A stretch of DNA of 64,000 bases from contig CM043967.1 in NCBI GenBank assembly GCA_014529385.2, forward strand, positions 129,410,182-129,474,181. The letters are read 5' to 3'. The notes under the pieces are model-generated. The model was not told the DNA's origin and searched no databases. It saw nothing but the letters and a program-made list of their open reading frames with translations. This DNA comes from Adiantum capillus-veneris. Lineage: Eukaryota; Streptophyta; Polypodiopsida; Polypodiales; Pteridaceae. The number at the start of each line of letters is the position of its first letter. Position 1 is the first letter of the stretch. The translations under genes and the position numbers were made by a program. Shown here piece after piece: positions 9,880 to 19,899 of the stretch.

Positions 9880-10100
9880 TCTTATCCTCTTCGCTACGCA
9901 CTTCTCCCTCACCGGATTCACGACGTGACCACACCATCGCGTTAGTCTCTCCGAGAGCTACGCGCCCACGCCACGCATTCACCTTTTCGAGCTGATTGCA
10001 ATCGATCCTTCCTCGAGCTTGTTTTGCTTGTAAGTAGCACAAACAGTGTCTATTTTCAATAATGAAGTGCTTTATGGAATGAGAAAGAGATTAGCTACAC
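9557..10100 (+). repeat. LTR/promoter-like block, copy 1
   Basis: This block shares an ordered series of motifs with 36890-37180: GCTAAGGT, then a TATAAAA box (about 9766), a CATTTTTGA segment, ACATTAATT, and a GTCATACGAGTCTGAGAGAG-like segment. The second copy has the same order with TATAAAA at about 36986. The block follows a purine-rich tract and ends near TTGTAAGTAG, a possible splice donor at about 10029. It is best read as a diverged LTR; no terminal TG/CA pair could be fixed. Confidence 0.45.
9833..9877. repeat. (GA)n microsatellite
   Basis: 45 bp of uninterrupted GA dinucleotide just downstream of the TATA-containing block. Confidence 0.95.
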
Positions 10101-10419
10101 ATAGATGCTCATAAACTTAGGTTTCGCCCACTTTTGGATTATGACCTGTTAGTCTATCGCGACTGTATTCGAGATAACTAGGGTTCAAATCTGGTGAGAT
10201 TAGACTTATAGGTAAGTATATCCTAGTGAGAGGATGGTTCCTAGTAAGTTTGATGCAATTCGGAGTTCATTGGAAGTGTAAACAGTGTTGTGAGCGTTTA
10301 GGGATAGAGTGGGTTGCATTCAACCAGGGTTAATGATTGATGCATCATAAAAGTGCGTATGTGTAGATTGGTCTAAGCCTGACAAGCTAACGAGATTGCC
10401 TACGTGCACCTACGGGTTA
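10101..10419. other. No gene seen
   Basis: Mixed-composition sequence between the LTR-like block and the minus-strand gene fragment. No frame, repeat or RNA gene was recognised. Confidence 0.5.
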
Positions 10420-11753
10420 GTCGTGTCATCGGATGATAAGTATGTTGTCTGTGTCGTGCTCGTGAGTATGAACAGGGGAGTAGTTTTGCCCTAAAACAAC
10501 TATGTCATGTCGAAGTTGCAAAAGATTGCATTGCTGCCTTATTGTAATTACTATCATAAGATTTAGGTCTTTGTCCACCAGTTCCACGTCTATGACAGCA
10601 TTGGTATTTGCTAAACTTGCTGCCTCTTGATCCATAGGCACATAGCATCCTTCAACAAGATAAGAACGCTTGTACCAAAAAGAGATAATTAGTGTCTGTG
10701 TCACAATAATATACTTGACAATGAAAGTGTCAAGCGTAATCTCGTAACATATGCCATCTGTTACTTTCACATACTACCCTCGATCAAGAAGCTTATCACA
10801 CAAGAGGGAATCAAATGGTTTGAAGAGCAGCATAGTTTTAGCAACATGTACATTGCAAGTATGAGATAACTCAACAAAGAGACCAACATGATAGAAATTT
10901 GCAAGTTTCACCAATTTAGTGGGTATAGAGTTTCGGAGAGACCTCTCAACATCCCTATAGAGCCTGCTCCTCAATGCCTCAGTCATTGTTGTGTCGGGAA
11001 CGGGCCAATCCATGGATTTCTAGTTGGTTGGTAGTGAAACCTTCACCAACACTCCTCTCTAATTTTTTTGATTGAGTTGGTAGAAATGGTCATAGAAGAA
11101 AATACCCTCGTCTGCAAGGCTTTTGCTAGTTCTACCCGCATACTGCAAGACCCCAATATGAGCATGGGTCACAGAGATGAGATCTATAATGCACTCCAGT
11201 GGCTCCCATTCCTCGTATGAAGAAGGATAAACATCTGTGAATGTAAAAGAATAGAAATAAATACAAACATCTGTATAACCTTATTTGAATATCTGTAATA
11301 AGAGAAGAAAAAAACAGATTCATATTTGAAATGTAAGATAACATTTATGGAGGAGTGCTAAATAATTAACTCACAGTTCCACAGCGGATTATGCACCATG
11401 GAGACATCGCCGTCGTTAGCAATCACATCAGAGTGAGTGAAAACATGTTGAGCCAAGACCTCTTTCACAGTCTTCTTACCAACCTCGACTTTGAAATCCA
11501 GAACTCTTGCTTTCCATGCAGAACGAAACATATTTGTTGCCTTTGAGCTTTTTCTCCTTCTTGGTTGCATAAGAACCCAAGAACCTTTGCTTATCCTCTG
11601 CTCTTGCCACCTATTATCTGTAGTGAGAGAGTTTGAGATTGAGATAGTGCTTATGCTACTACATGGTCTTCTTGGCACAATAATTGTGAGGCTAGTTGGG
11701 GACAGTGTAGAGCAACCTCTAGAACTTCTTGGGTGGGAAGAAGACAAAGCCAT
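10420..11753 (-). pseudogene. Captured plant gene fragment with exon structure, unidentified
   Basis: Three coding stretches follow each other on the minus strand. Exon-like block 1 (11753 to about 11375) begins MALSSSHPRSS, is Ser/Thr/Arg-rich for ~50 residues like a plastid transit peptide, then reads KVEVGKKTVKEVL and HVFTHSDVIANDGD, and stops at a canonical donor (ACT|GTGAGT). Block 2 (about 11220-11060) reads EPLECIIDLI then LQYAGRTSKSLADEGI. Block 3 (11013-10430) reads ALRSRLYRDVERSL, then VDKDLNLMIV, with one stop at about 10772. The family is not recognised. It abuts a Mutator-like terminus (12072), so capture by a transposon is likely. Several stops and a broken block 2/3 join indicate a pseudogene. 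Confidence 0.45.
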
Positions 11754-11811
11754 AGCTATAATGGAGGGAGAGTGTGTTTTGAAAGCCTTTCATAAAGGGA
11801 GTGGATATCTT

Positions 11812-12072
11812 TTAATAAAGAGAGAGAGTTAGCTATCAATCAGTAGTCAAGTCTTAGCAACCTGACGGCTACTGGCAATGGGTCCTACTTTGTGAGACGA
11901 GGAAGTTACCTTACGAAAATGGGACAAATCTCAATATTTTAAAATGATTTCTTTCATTTTTGTGATATTTTCCATGCATTTCTACGTTCCGTAAGGTTGC
12001 TGCTCGTTGGTTGCGCCTTCTTTTCTCTCTCTTCAATAAGGCCCTCCAAATGACCTCCAAAATTTCCTAATG
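11812..12072. repeat. Right terminus of a Mutator-like element
   Basis: The reverse complement starts CATTAGGAAATTTTGGAGG and continues with TCATTTGGAGGGCC, then a GA-rich run. It matches 41176-41451 over about 260 bp in the opposite orientation, and the end of the foldback element at 56318. The outer end is 12072 (…CCTAATG). The matching left terminus was not found in the window, so the element is truncated or its other end is masked. Confidence 0.75.
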
Positions 12073-12230
12073 CTAGCGGCTTAGATTTGAGTTACTATGT
12101 GACAAGAATCTGTCTGTTGGATTATTCAATCCATCCTATTGATTTCTTTGTTTTGATTAGGGCCTAGCGACCTGTCAGGTTTACCCATCAAAATCGTTAT
12201 TTGAGATAACGGGGTGGGGACCTGACACGT

Positions 12231-12242
12231 GGTATCAAAGCA
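12231..12242 (+). promoter_or_regulatory. Primer-binding site of chromovirus B
   Basis: TGGTATCAAAGC, one base off the common initiator-tRNA-Met site TGGTATCAGAGC. The LTR would end at ...CCTGACA (12228), two bases upstream. The stretch 12174-12228 begins TGTCAGGT and ends ACCTGACA, an 8-bp inverted pair. Confidence 0.75.
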
Positions 12243-12587
12243 TAGGTTTATGAACTGAAAAAATAATGTTGATCGAAACTTTTTAAAAAAAAAGGGTTAG
12301 TAGGATAATCGTACTCAAAAACATGAACATTGATGTTCCAGGAAGATGCAAGGATTGCTTATAGCAAGTTTAACACATTTGACATTATGTATGTGGAGGC
12401 GTGTCGCTCTCCCAATTATCATTTTCGTCAAAGTATGATGGAAATATTGATGAAGGCTTTTGCTCCTCCATCAGCATCACTTCATTAAGGCTGGGAACTT
12501 GCATGGTGTAGTGAGGGTGCTACCTATTACATCAATGTTACGAGATTTGAGTACCTATCCACCACTGAACTAAAGAAGCTATGTTGG

Positions 12588-12875
12588 GTGCACGAGTTGT
12601 GGGTTGTGCAACTTTTCTACTTCCTTGGAACTTTTAAAGAAGTCAAGATCACTGTAGATGGCATCAAGATGACCTTGAATAGTTGGATCTTTGATCAAGT
12701 AAAAAATGTAATTCCAAGTGATAGGAATAAGCCTATTGTCATTTCGAATATATTTCGTCGGAATGAGAATCTTGTAATATACGAGCCTATTACTGATGTG
12801 TACAAGAGGTACTACTCTGATGAGATAGTGGATTGTAAGAATCTGTCCTCAAAACACTTATCGCTTGTACCATAG
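12588..12875 (+). CDS. Unidentified reading frame between primer site and gag of B
   Basis: A 95-residue frame; in-frame coding-like sequence extends upstream to about 12525 (YYINVTRFEYLSTTELKKL). It reads GTFKEVKITVDGIKM, then IPSDRNKPIVISNIFRR. Composition is protein-like and unlike low-complexity leader, but I recognise no domain. Chromoviruses normally have no gene here, so it could be an extra element gene, a captured host fragment or an older insertion. Confidence 0.35.
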   Translation: MHELWVVQLFYFLGTFKEVKITVDGIKMTLNSWIFDQVKNVIPSDRNKPIVISNIFRRNENLVIYEPITDVYKRYYSDEIVDCKNLSSKHLSLVP

Positions 12876-13144
12876 TCTCCTGGACATCCAACAATTAGAA
12901 TCTTCTACCTTTTGAGACAACCTAAACTTGTAAATACTTTGGCATGAATACATTATGGTTCTTGACTTGGATGAAGAAAGTTTTATCTTGAGTCTCTTAT
13001 ATGGCGTTGTTTAACTCTTAAGTAATTTGGTATTCTATTAAACCGTGATTCAAGTATAACGATAAGCGTACTATTGTATAGGTACCGTCTATTGACTTAT
13101 ACACCATTGTTCAGGAGAAGAAGCTTCTCCTTAAGTAAGCACAA

Positions 13145-13867
13145 GCTCCCAAATTTAAGGACGAAGGCGTTAACATAGAGCACGATGCCGAAGTATGGAT
13201 CGAAGCAACAAAAGCTTACTTTGAGGCAGCAGGGACTCAGCCTAAAAATTAGACAATGCTTGCCATGTTCCGCCTTACTGGTGATGCTAAGATTTGGTGG
13301 AAGCAGCATTGTAGGGATCTAGGTCTCACAGGATCTTCTCGATCTTGGGAGGAGATCAAAACTGCAGTTACAGAATGTTATCTCCCACCAGTGCATAAAG
13401 CTATCAAAATGAACGAGTTCTTTTCCCTTCGCCAGTTATCTTCTTCAGCGGATGAGTAATTTTCAAAGTTTGTTACACTCAAAAGATATGCTCCAAGAAT
13501 GACTCTAGAATAGCAGGTAGCAAGGTTTTGCCAAGGGTTTATTGAACCCTTGAATAATCATTTGGAGCTTCTTAGGCCAACGACTCTCCAAGATGCTTTG
13601 CTAAGGGACAAACCTTTAGCTAAAGAGAACCAAAAGTCTACTCAAGGTAGGCATTATTATCTAGCAAGGAGGACCAAACTAAGCAACTGGAATAATGGAC
13701 CGACCAATCATGCCTATCAAAGTAGGCCAGTGGTAGCCTCAACAACTACTAGCAAGAACCCAGGAGTTCAATGTTATGAATGCCATGCTTACGAACACTT
13801 CAAAATTAATTGTCCAAGGAGGCTTCGTGCTACTGGTGCTAATGCCACTCCTTTACCTGTTAATTGA
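13145..13867 (+). pseudogene. Gag of chromovirus B, broken
   Basis: The reading starts in-frame at about 13145 (APKFKDEGVNIEHDAEVWIE) and passes a stop just before 13256. Then comes the gag core LTGDAKIWWKQHCRDLG with W-x-E-I-K-x-A, a stop at 13459, a frame change, and a CCHC-type knuckle CYECHAYEHFKINC near 13773-13815. The order and motifs are those of chromovirus Gag, the particle protein. It carries at least three stops or shifts. Confidence 0.75.
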
Positions 13868-14082
13868 AGAGGCCAACAGAATGGACGTGGAGAACACGGA
13901 AGAGGAATCAGAGTTAGAGGACGTGGGACTCATGCCACGGTCAATGCCGTGGTAGGACAGCCAACGGTGGGAGATGAAGCTGATGAGAGGACAATTTTTC
14001 ATGCTGCAATTGATAACCCAGTGCTCGCCACCAGTATGCGGTTATCCAAGCACCTGGATCTCGCCAAGGTGAAAAAGCCAAA

Positions 14083-15354
14083 TTTTTAATAGATTGTGGA
14101 AGCACATACTCTTTTCTATCTCCTAGGTGCATGAGAAATGAAAACTAAACCAACACCCTACTCCAAGACTAGTGGTAGAGATAGCAAATGGAAAGGAATT
14201 CCTAACCCAACATTCAGCAGGTCAAGTAGAATTTGAACTAGGGGGATATTCTACTTCCGCACAATTCTGCACTTTACCTTTAGGAGTGTATGACGGAATA
14301 TTGGGAATGGGTTGGTTGAAAACGAACCAAGCTCATATTCATTGTGCACAGGGGAATTTCACTTTTACAGATAGCTTTGGCAATGAAGTTTTAGTTCAAG
14401 GAAAAAACAGGAATCCTAAGGCTCATCTAGTTAGAGCTAGCAGACTTTTAAAGCGACTTAAGAAGGGTCAACAGATCTTTGCGGTTAAGCTCAATACAGT
14501 GGACAACTCGAAATCAAACTTTCACCCTGACTGGTTGAAGGAATATGCTAACATGTTCCCTGAAAATATCATAAATCTACCACCAACCCGAGAAGTTGAA
14601 CATGAAATTGAAACTATCCCTGGATGCAAGCCAGTTTCTAAGAGACCTTATAAGATGTCACTTCCTGAGGCGATTGAGCTAAAGGAACAACTTAGGCAGA
14701 TTATTGAACAAGGCTTTATTAGACCAAGTACTTCTCCTTGGGGTGCACCAGTCCTTTTCCAAAAGAAGAAGGATGGTACCTTGCGACTTTCCATTGATTA
14801 TCATGGACTTAACCAGGTGACTGTTAAGAACAAGTATCCCATTTCTAGGATTGATGAGCTCTTAGATAGACTTCATGGTGCTAAGATGTTTATCAAAATT
14901 GATCTTTGGTCTGGATACTATCAAATTAGAGTCAAAGAATCGGACATCCCAGAGACAGCTTTCAATACTAGGTATGGGCATTATAAATTCATTAATGTCT
15001 TTTGGTCTCACAAATGCTACTGCAAGTTTCAACTGACTGATGCAGGATATTTTTAGACCTTACCTAGATGATTTTGTCATAGTGTTCTTTGACGACATTT
15101 TGATCTATTCTAAGGATGTGGCAGAACATGAAGGTCACGTTCGTAAGGTTCTACAACTGTTACGTGAGCATCAGCTTTACACCAAGGAAAGCAAGTGCAC
15201 TTTTTACTCTCCCCAAGTTATTTATCTTGGCTTTTTTATATCTTTCGAAGGTATTTCAGTCGACCCCGAGAAGATCAAAGATATAGTGGAATGGCCTCAA
15301 TCCTCTACCGTCAGTGAAGTGAGAGGATTTCTTAGATTACAGGTTGGTACATGA
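14083..15354 (+). pseudogene. Protease and reverse transcriptase of chromovirus B
   Basis: FLIDCGSTYSFLS near 14083-14120 is the protease active site with DSG changed to DCG, which would probably inactivate it. In the 14172-15056 frame, GILGMGWL is the protease C-terminal strand, then [53 protein letters not shown] and [12 protein letters not shown] are RT motifs. A frameshift near 15010 breaks the fingers/palm; FFDDILIYSK (active site F-x-D-D, about 15085-15115) resumes in another frame and ends with IVEWPQSSTVSEVRGFL. The RT is complete but shifted. Confidence 0.85.
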
Positions 15355-16640
15355 TTTTTGTCAAAGATTATGCTCTTATCACAACTCCTTTAACAGAGTT
15401 ATTAAATAAGGGAATGAGGATTGAGTGGAACGCCGAGCACTTAAAGTGAATCTTTACACAACCCAACCTCAATATGAGGCAAAGGAGGTGGATTGAGCTT
15501 CTTGAAGAGTTTGATTTCAATATAAAGTATAGACCTGGAAAGGACAATGCAGTTGCTGATGGACTTAGTCGCAAATCTTTTCTGAATTCCATCTCTATAC
15601 CTAATAATCCTATGTGGGAAAGGATTGGAGAAGCATCTTTGAAAGATCCGGATTATCAGCAATTGTGTCTCAGATTCAGCAAGGCAAGAATCTTCAAGCG
15701 ACCAATAATCCAGCTAAAGATTATTCTCTTCAAGGGGATGTCTTTATTTCTAACAAAGGCTTTGTGTACCTAAGAATCCTGCTTTGAAAAAGGTGATCTT
15801 ATTTGAGGCCCATGATAGCCCAATCTCAGGACATCCAGGGTATGCAAAAACCTTGAATGCGGTTAGAAGGAGTTACTATTGGCCAGGTATGAAAGGAGAT
15901 ATTCTTCGCTATGTGAAACAGTGTCTCACTTGTTAGTAGGTTAAAGCCGAGAGAATAAAGTTACCCGGACAACTCCAACCTCTTGATATACCCCAGATGT
16001 AATGGGAATGTATTAGTATGGATTTTGTTATCGGATTACCGTCTATTTGAGGCTACAATTCTGTATTTGTGGTAGTTGACATGCTCACTAAGGTAGCTCA
16101 CTTGATACCTGTCAAAACAACCACTACTGCTTTTGACATCAGTAGGATTTTCATTAAGGAGATCTTTAGACTTCATGGTTTATCGAGGAGGATTGTCAAT
16201 GATAGAGATGCAAAGTTTACTTCAAAGTTTTGGACATCTCTCTTTCAAGCTATTGGGACTCAGTTATGATTTAGCACAGCATACCATCCTCAGACTAATG
16301 GGTGGTCAGACTGAAAGGGTAAATCAGGTGATTGAGGATATCCTTAGAGCTTATTGTTCACAAGAACCCAGAAAATGAATTCAATATCTTCCTTTAGTGG
16401 AATATGCTTACAATTCTTTCGATCACCGATATAGGGATGTCACCTTTCAAAGCACTTTCTGGTCAAGATTGCTTAGCTCCACTAAACTTCTTAGATCCTA
16501 CTATCAGAGTAGAAGCTTCAAAGAAAATGCTCAAAGATATGGAAGCCCAGACAAAAGCCATTCGTAAGGATATTTAAGCAACTCAGGACAGACAGAAGCA
16601 CTATGAAAATAAGAAGCGGTCCGAACGAATATTTAAGGAA
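15355..16640 (+). pseudogene. RNase H remnant and integrase of chromovirus B
   Basis: Only the very end of RNase H survives: after a short tether segment (LTELLNKGMRIEWN) the sequence jumps to FNIKYRPGKDNAVADGLSRK at about 15513-15575, so the catalytic RNase H core is deleted. The integrase zinc finger follows (GHPGYAKTLNAVRRSYYWPG, then CLTC, about 15800-15940). The core has MDFVIGLPS with VVVDMLTKVAHLIPV, then NDRDAKFTSKFW and, after a frame change, NQVIEDILRAY, supplying the D, D and E positions. There are several stops. Confidence 0.8.
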
Positions 16641-16769
16641 GGGGGTAAAGTTTTTCTTAGGGTCAAACCTAAGAAGAGTACCCTATCTTTGGGAAAGTAT
16701 TAGAAGTTAAGACCCAAATATTGTGGACCCTATGAAATTGTTACAGTAGTCAGAGATGCTTATAAGCTT

Positions 16770-17054
16770 AAGCTACCTTCCAATCTCAAGGTTCATGATG
16801 TATTCCATATTAGCCTGCTTAAACCTTATGTTCACAACCCCAAGCACATTTTGGACGCTGAGCAGATTGTTTTACCAAAGCAAAGTGTTCTTGAGCTTCA
16901 ACCTGATTATATCTTAGATACCCGAGAAAGAAAGATGAGAAACAGATCGATCGTAGAGCATCTAGTCAAGTGGAAGGACTACCCTGAGGAAGATGCGACC
17001 TGGGAAGACGAGGCCACTCTTCGCAAAGATTATTCCAACTTATTCTTGAGATGA
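16770..17054 (+). CDS. Integrase C-terminus with chromodomain (chromovirus B)
   Basis: HDVFHISLLKPYV (about 16794-16832) is the standard Ty3 integrase C-terminal motif. The frame 16851-17054 then contains ILDTRERKMRNRS, VEHLVKWKDYPEEDATWE and a terminal helix, a chromodomain with the W-K-x-Y-P-x-E-x-x-T-W-E core. Chromodomains steer integration to particular chromatin. This is the least damaged part of element B. Confidence 0.88.
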   Translation, partial: KLPSNLKVHDVFHISLLKPYVHNPKHILDAEQIVLPKQSVLELQPDYILDTRERKMRNRSIVEHLVKWKDYPEEDATWEDEATLRKDYSNLFLR

Positions 17055-17108
17055 GGAAATCTCAAATTTTCACGTTGGGGAGGATGTAAGGTCTCCGCCT
17101 ACCCAAGA

Positions 17109-17261
17109 TGTCAGGACACCGGCAAGGCCGGACTAGACAAGGCAGGGTTAGGCTAGGCAATGTGGAACGGGGTGTCCAACTAGGGCAAAGGGCCAGGAGC
17201 ATGCCTATATAAAGGGTGGTTGGGTGGTGGACTCTCAGGCTCTAGTCACCTCTGTCTTACA
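17109..17261 (+). repeat. 5' LTR of chromovirus C
   Basis: 153 bp, TG...CA. It contains TATATAAAG at 17206-17214, the likely promoter, leaving only about 25 bp for the R and U5 regions. This is very short for an element with full coding capacity. Confidence 0.93.
17206..17214 (+). promoter_or_regulatory. TATA box in the 5' LTR of C
   Basis: TATATAAAG, conserved in the 3' LTR (22937-22945) and as TATATAAGG in the related LTR at 38797. Confidence 0.8.
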
Positions 17262-17262
17262 T

Positions 17263-17274
17263 TGGTATCAAAGC
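17263..17274 (+). promoter_or_regulatory. Primer-binding site of chromovirus C
   Basis: TGGTATCAAAGC one base after the LTR, identical to the site of element B; initiator-tRNA-Met type with one mismatch. Confidence 0.88.
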
Positions 17275-18081
17275 ATGGTATATTTTGGGCAAGAGGGCGT
17301 GGAGCCACCGAGGGCTTTTCGCATGTCATCACCTTGAGGGCGTGAAGAGCCGCCTGCTAAGGGGGAAGCCAAAATTCCGTAGCGTGTGCAGGGCCGCTTG
17401 GTTGGGGAGGGAGAGACTCTCGACCTCCGCCATATGGTGTGTGGCCTAGCTTGGCGGACTCGCGCTGCGAAGGGGAGGAGGTTTTGTCACAGTAGCGACA
17501 CCCGGCAAGCAACGAATGGGCATCTCTCTCTCTCTCTCTCCTGAGCTCTCGCGGCAATGTGTTGGTCGCCATAGTCAACGGCAGAGTTTATCTTCACACT
17601 TAAAGCACCCTAAGGCCTTTGTCCTTGGGCAATTTCCTCAAAACAATTCAAGCAAGGTTGCATGCCCACCCGGGCACACACCCCATACACGAGATTTGAG
17701 ACCGGTTGTCGGCAAGGGGCCACAAACTTCTTCTGTAAGCCGTCACCTCTTGGCAAACTGTCAAAAGTTCAGAAATTGCAGAAATTGGGAGCGGTTAAAA
17801 TTCGACGGAGTTGAAATTTTTGAACAAGTATCTATTGCACCTTCTTCCTTTGGGAAGATTAAGTCGTCTACGACGTTTCAAAGCAAACAATTACGTTTCA
17901 AGCAGTACAAATTTTTGTCGGCATCTTCAAGCATAATTGATTCAACTATCAAGAGCTTGTGGAGTTCCATATACGGTGGACTACTCTCGATTTTGACGGA
18001 GTTAGCACGGCTACTATACTTTGCGAGTGCTCTCAATATCATGTATTTTTTCTGAGTACTTCTTTCACCGCACTATGTAGC
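17275..18081 (+). other. Leader of chromovirus C
   Basis: About 800 bp between primer site and gag. A 179-residue open frame (17516-18055) lies here, but it begins in a short CT tract, is Ser-rich and shows no domain, so I do not call it a gene. Confidence 0.6.
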
Positions 18082-18893
18082 CATGGATTTCGATATAAAT
18101 ATGACATTCAATTTTGAGCAAAGTACTCCTGATCCTACCAATGATGGCCTGTAGTTGGGGCACGCAGCCGGATCCTCTCAAGGAGAGTACCCCCGACGCT
18201 ATGGCAGGAGAAGATACTTATGAATTGCTCGATATTCAAGAATTTCATGCACTTCAGACACGCATGACAGTCATGGATGAAAATTTTAAAGCTTTAAATG
18301 AAAATGCTACTAAACTCTCCACATTAGTAATTCAATTAATGCATCAATAGTCTAAGAGTCCTGCTGACACCCACATGCATGAGCACGTTGGCACACAAGG
18401 GCAAGGCCCAACTACTGATACATTGCATACTCTCACTGCCAAAGAGGTGGATGACTTGTTAAAGAACTTTAAACTACCAGTCTTTAAGGGAGAAGACCGA
18501 GCCCGCAATAAGGATGCACTGAATATCTTTCTCAGCAAGTGGGATGGAATTCACGCCTTACGGCGTACTCCGGATGCAGTCAGAGCTCTGCAAAAGAGTT
18601 GTACTCTGAAAGGCAAGGCCTACAAATGGTGGATGTCTCTCAAGGAGAAGAACATCATACCACAGAGTTGGGCAGCCTTTGAAGCAATGTTTAGCAAGGA
18701 ATTTTTGTCTACAAACGAGGCCGATCGGAATTGGACGGCTTGGGACACATGTTCCATGCGCCAATATCCATCACTCCTTGCATATATCTCTCACTATCGG
18801 GACGTTATCCTCAAGTTGGAAGGCTTGGATACCTTTCAACAAGTACGAGGGTTCATACGAGGTCTGACACCCGAGCTTAAGAAGTATGCCTAA
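18082..18893 (+). pseudogene. Gag, capsid part, of chromovirus C
   Basis: A start at 18082 (MDFDINMTFNFEQS) is followed after a frame change by a helical region (FHALQTRMTVMDENFKALNE), a stop at 18348, then in the same frame the gag core: NFKLPVFKGED, LQKSCTLKGKAYKWWMSL, FEAMFSKEFLS and RGFIRGLTPELKKYA. This is the capsid protein of a Ty3 element. It is interrupted by at least one shift and one stop. Confidence 0.8.
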
Positions 18894-19660
18894 GACCCAA
18901 GACCCTAAAACACTTGAGGAAGCCATAGTGAAAGCACATATTCATGATGACCTTGATGAGAAGAAAACACATAATAGTAACGTGCCTGCTAGTATACACG
19001 GTAATACACGCACTCAGTATGGACACAATAAAAGAAAATTTCTAGTTGCTAATTCAGATGCATCTAAAAAACCCAAGGGGTCCAGGGGTCCTCTCTCTCT
19101 TGAGGATTTTGATAAAGCCAAGAAAGAAAAGTTATGTTTTCAATGTTTAGGAAGAGGTCATGGCAAAAAGAATTGTCCCAAGGGGAAATCTACTGCTCAA
19201 GGGAAGGAGAAAGCAGTGCACACGGTGCAACTACTACCTCTTGAGTCTTCCTCAAGATTCACCATAGTGGAAGTAACACACACTGAGGTGGTGCATGAAT
19301 GTTGTCTCACAGCTTCCATGTGGCAACAAACCTTTGGACCACATGAGTTAGTACATATGCACGGACATCTACAAGGGCACAAGGTGCGCATCTTGGTAGA
19401 TGACGGTGCTACTCACAATTTCATCAATTATGGATTGGTGCGAAAGCTCAAACTGCCTAAACACCGAGTACCCACCGCTACAAGGTAGCAATGATGAATG
19501 GACATGATACTAAAATATGGGATACTCAATGCCAAGTTGTTCCATTGGAAGTACAAGGGTACTCTACTTGTTTGGATTTTCAGGTTATGAACATGGAAAG
19601 GGCTGATGTGGTTCTTGGTAGGGAGTGGTTGCATAGCCTAGGACATCACTGAAGCGTAGC
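18886..19660 (+). pseudogene. Nucleocapsid knuckle and protease of chromovirus C
   Basis: The frame 18886-19488 overlaps the end of gag by 8 bp. CFQCLGRGHGKKNC (about 19138-19180) is a CCHC knuckle with typical spacing. VRILVDDGATHNFINYGLV at about 19384-19440 is the protease active site with D-D-G in place of D-S-G. After a stop at 19488 and a frame change, VVLGREWLHSLG (about 19610-19645) is the second protease strand. Ty3 elements of this type commonly fuse nucleocapsid and protease. Confidence 0.82.
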
Positions 19661-19899
19661 TATGAGCACAACAGCTTGATGTTTGAATCCCATGGAGCAC
19701 ATGTGTTTTTGTTAGGAGAAAAAGATATACCTTCATCACCACTGATTTGTACCGCTGAGCTTATGCAGCTCGTTTCTGATAATGAAATAGATCAGGTTTT
19801 CTTGTGTTACTCACTGTCTCATTTTTCTTTCTAACATTGAGTCTGTTGAACATTCCTCAATGCCACATGCTTCTCTCTCCTCTATTCCACCAATTGCTA

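Larger units (their letters stand above)
12073..17108 (+). mobile_element. Chromovirus B (Ty3/gypsy with chromodomain), degraded
   Basis: Gag, protease, RT, integrase and a C-terminal chromodomain occur in order, with a tRNA-Met-type primer site at 12231. The chromodomain places it among chromoviruses. The 5' LTR can only be followed back from 12228; the Mutator-like terminus ends at 12072, so the LTR is at most ~155 bp or is truncated. The 3' LTR start is probably TGTAAGGTCTCC at about 17087; element C begins 22 bp later, so C probably inserted into B's 3' LTR. I could not recognise the rest of B's LTR after 22993. Stops, frameshifts and a large RNase H deletion make it non-functional. Confidence 0.8.

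Noticed and set aside
12174-12228. A 55-bp LTR for chromovirus B (TGTCAGGT...ACCTGACA)
   Set aside because: The inverted ends are striking, but 55 bp is implausibly short and the 3' LTR does not confirm it; only the 3' edge at 12228 is accepted.
17516-18055. 179-residue open frame in the leader of chromovirus C
   Set aside because: It starts in a CT tract, is Ser-rich, shows no domain and lies in the untranslated leader.
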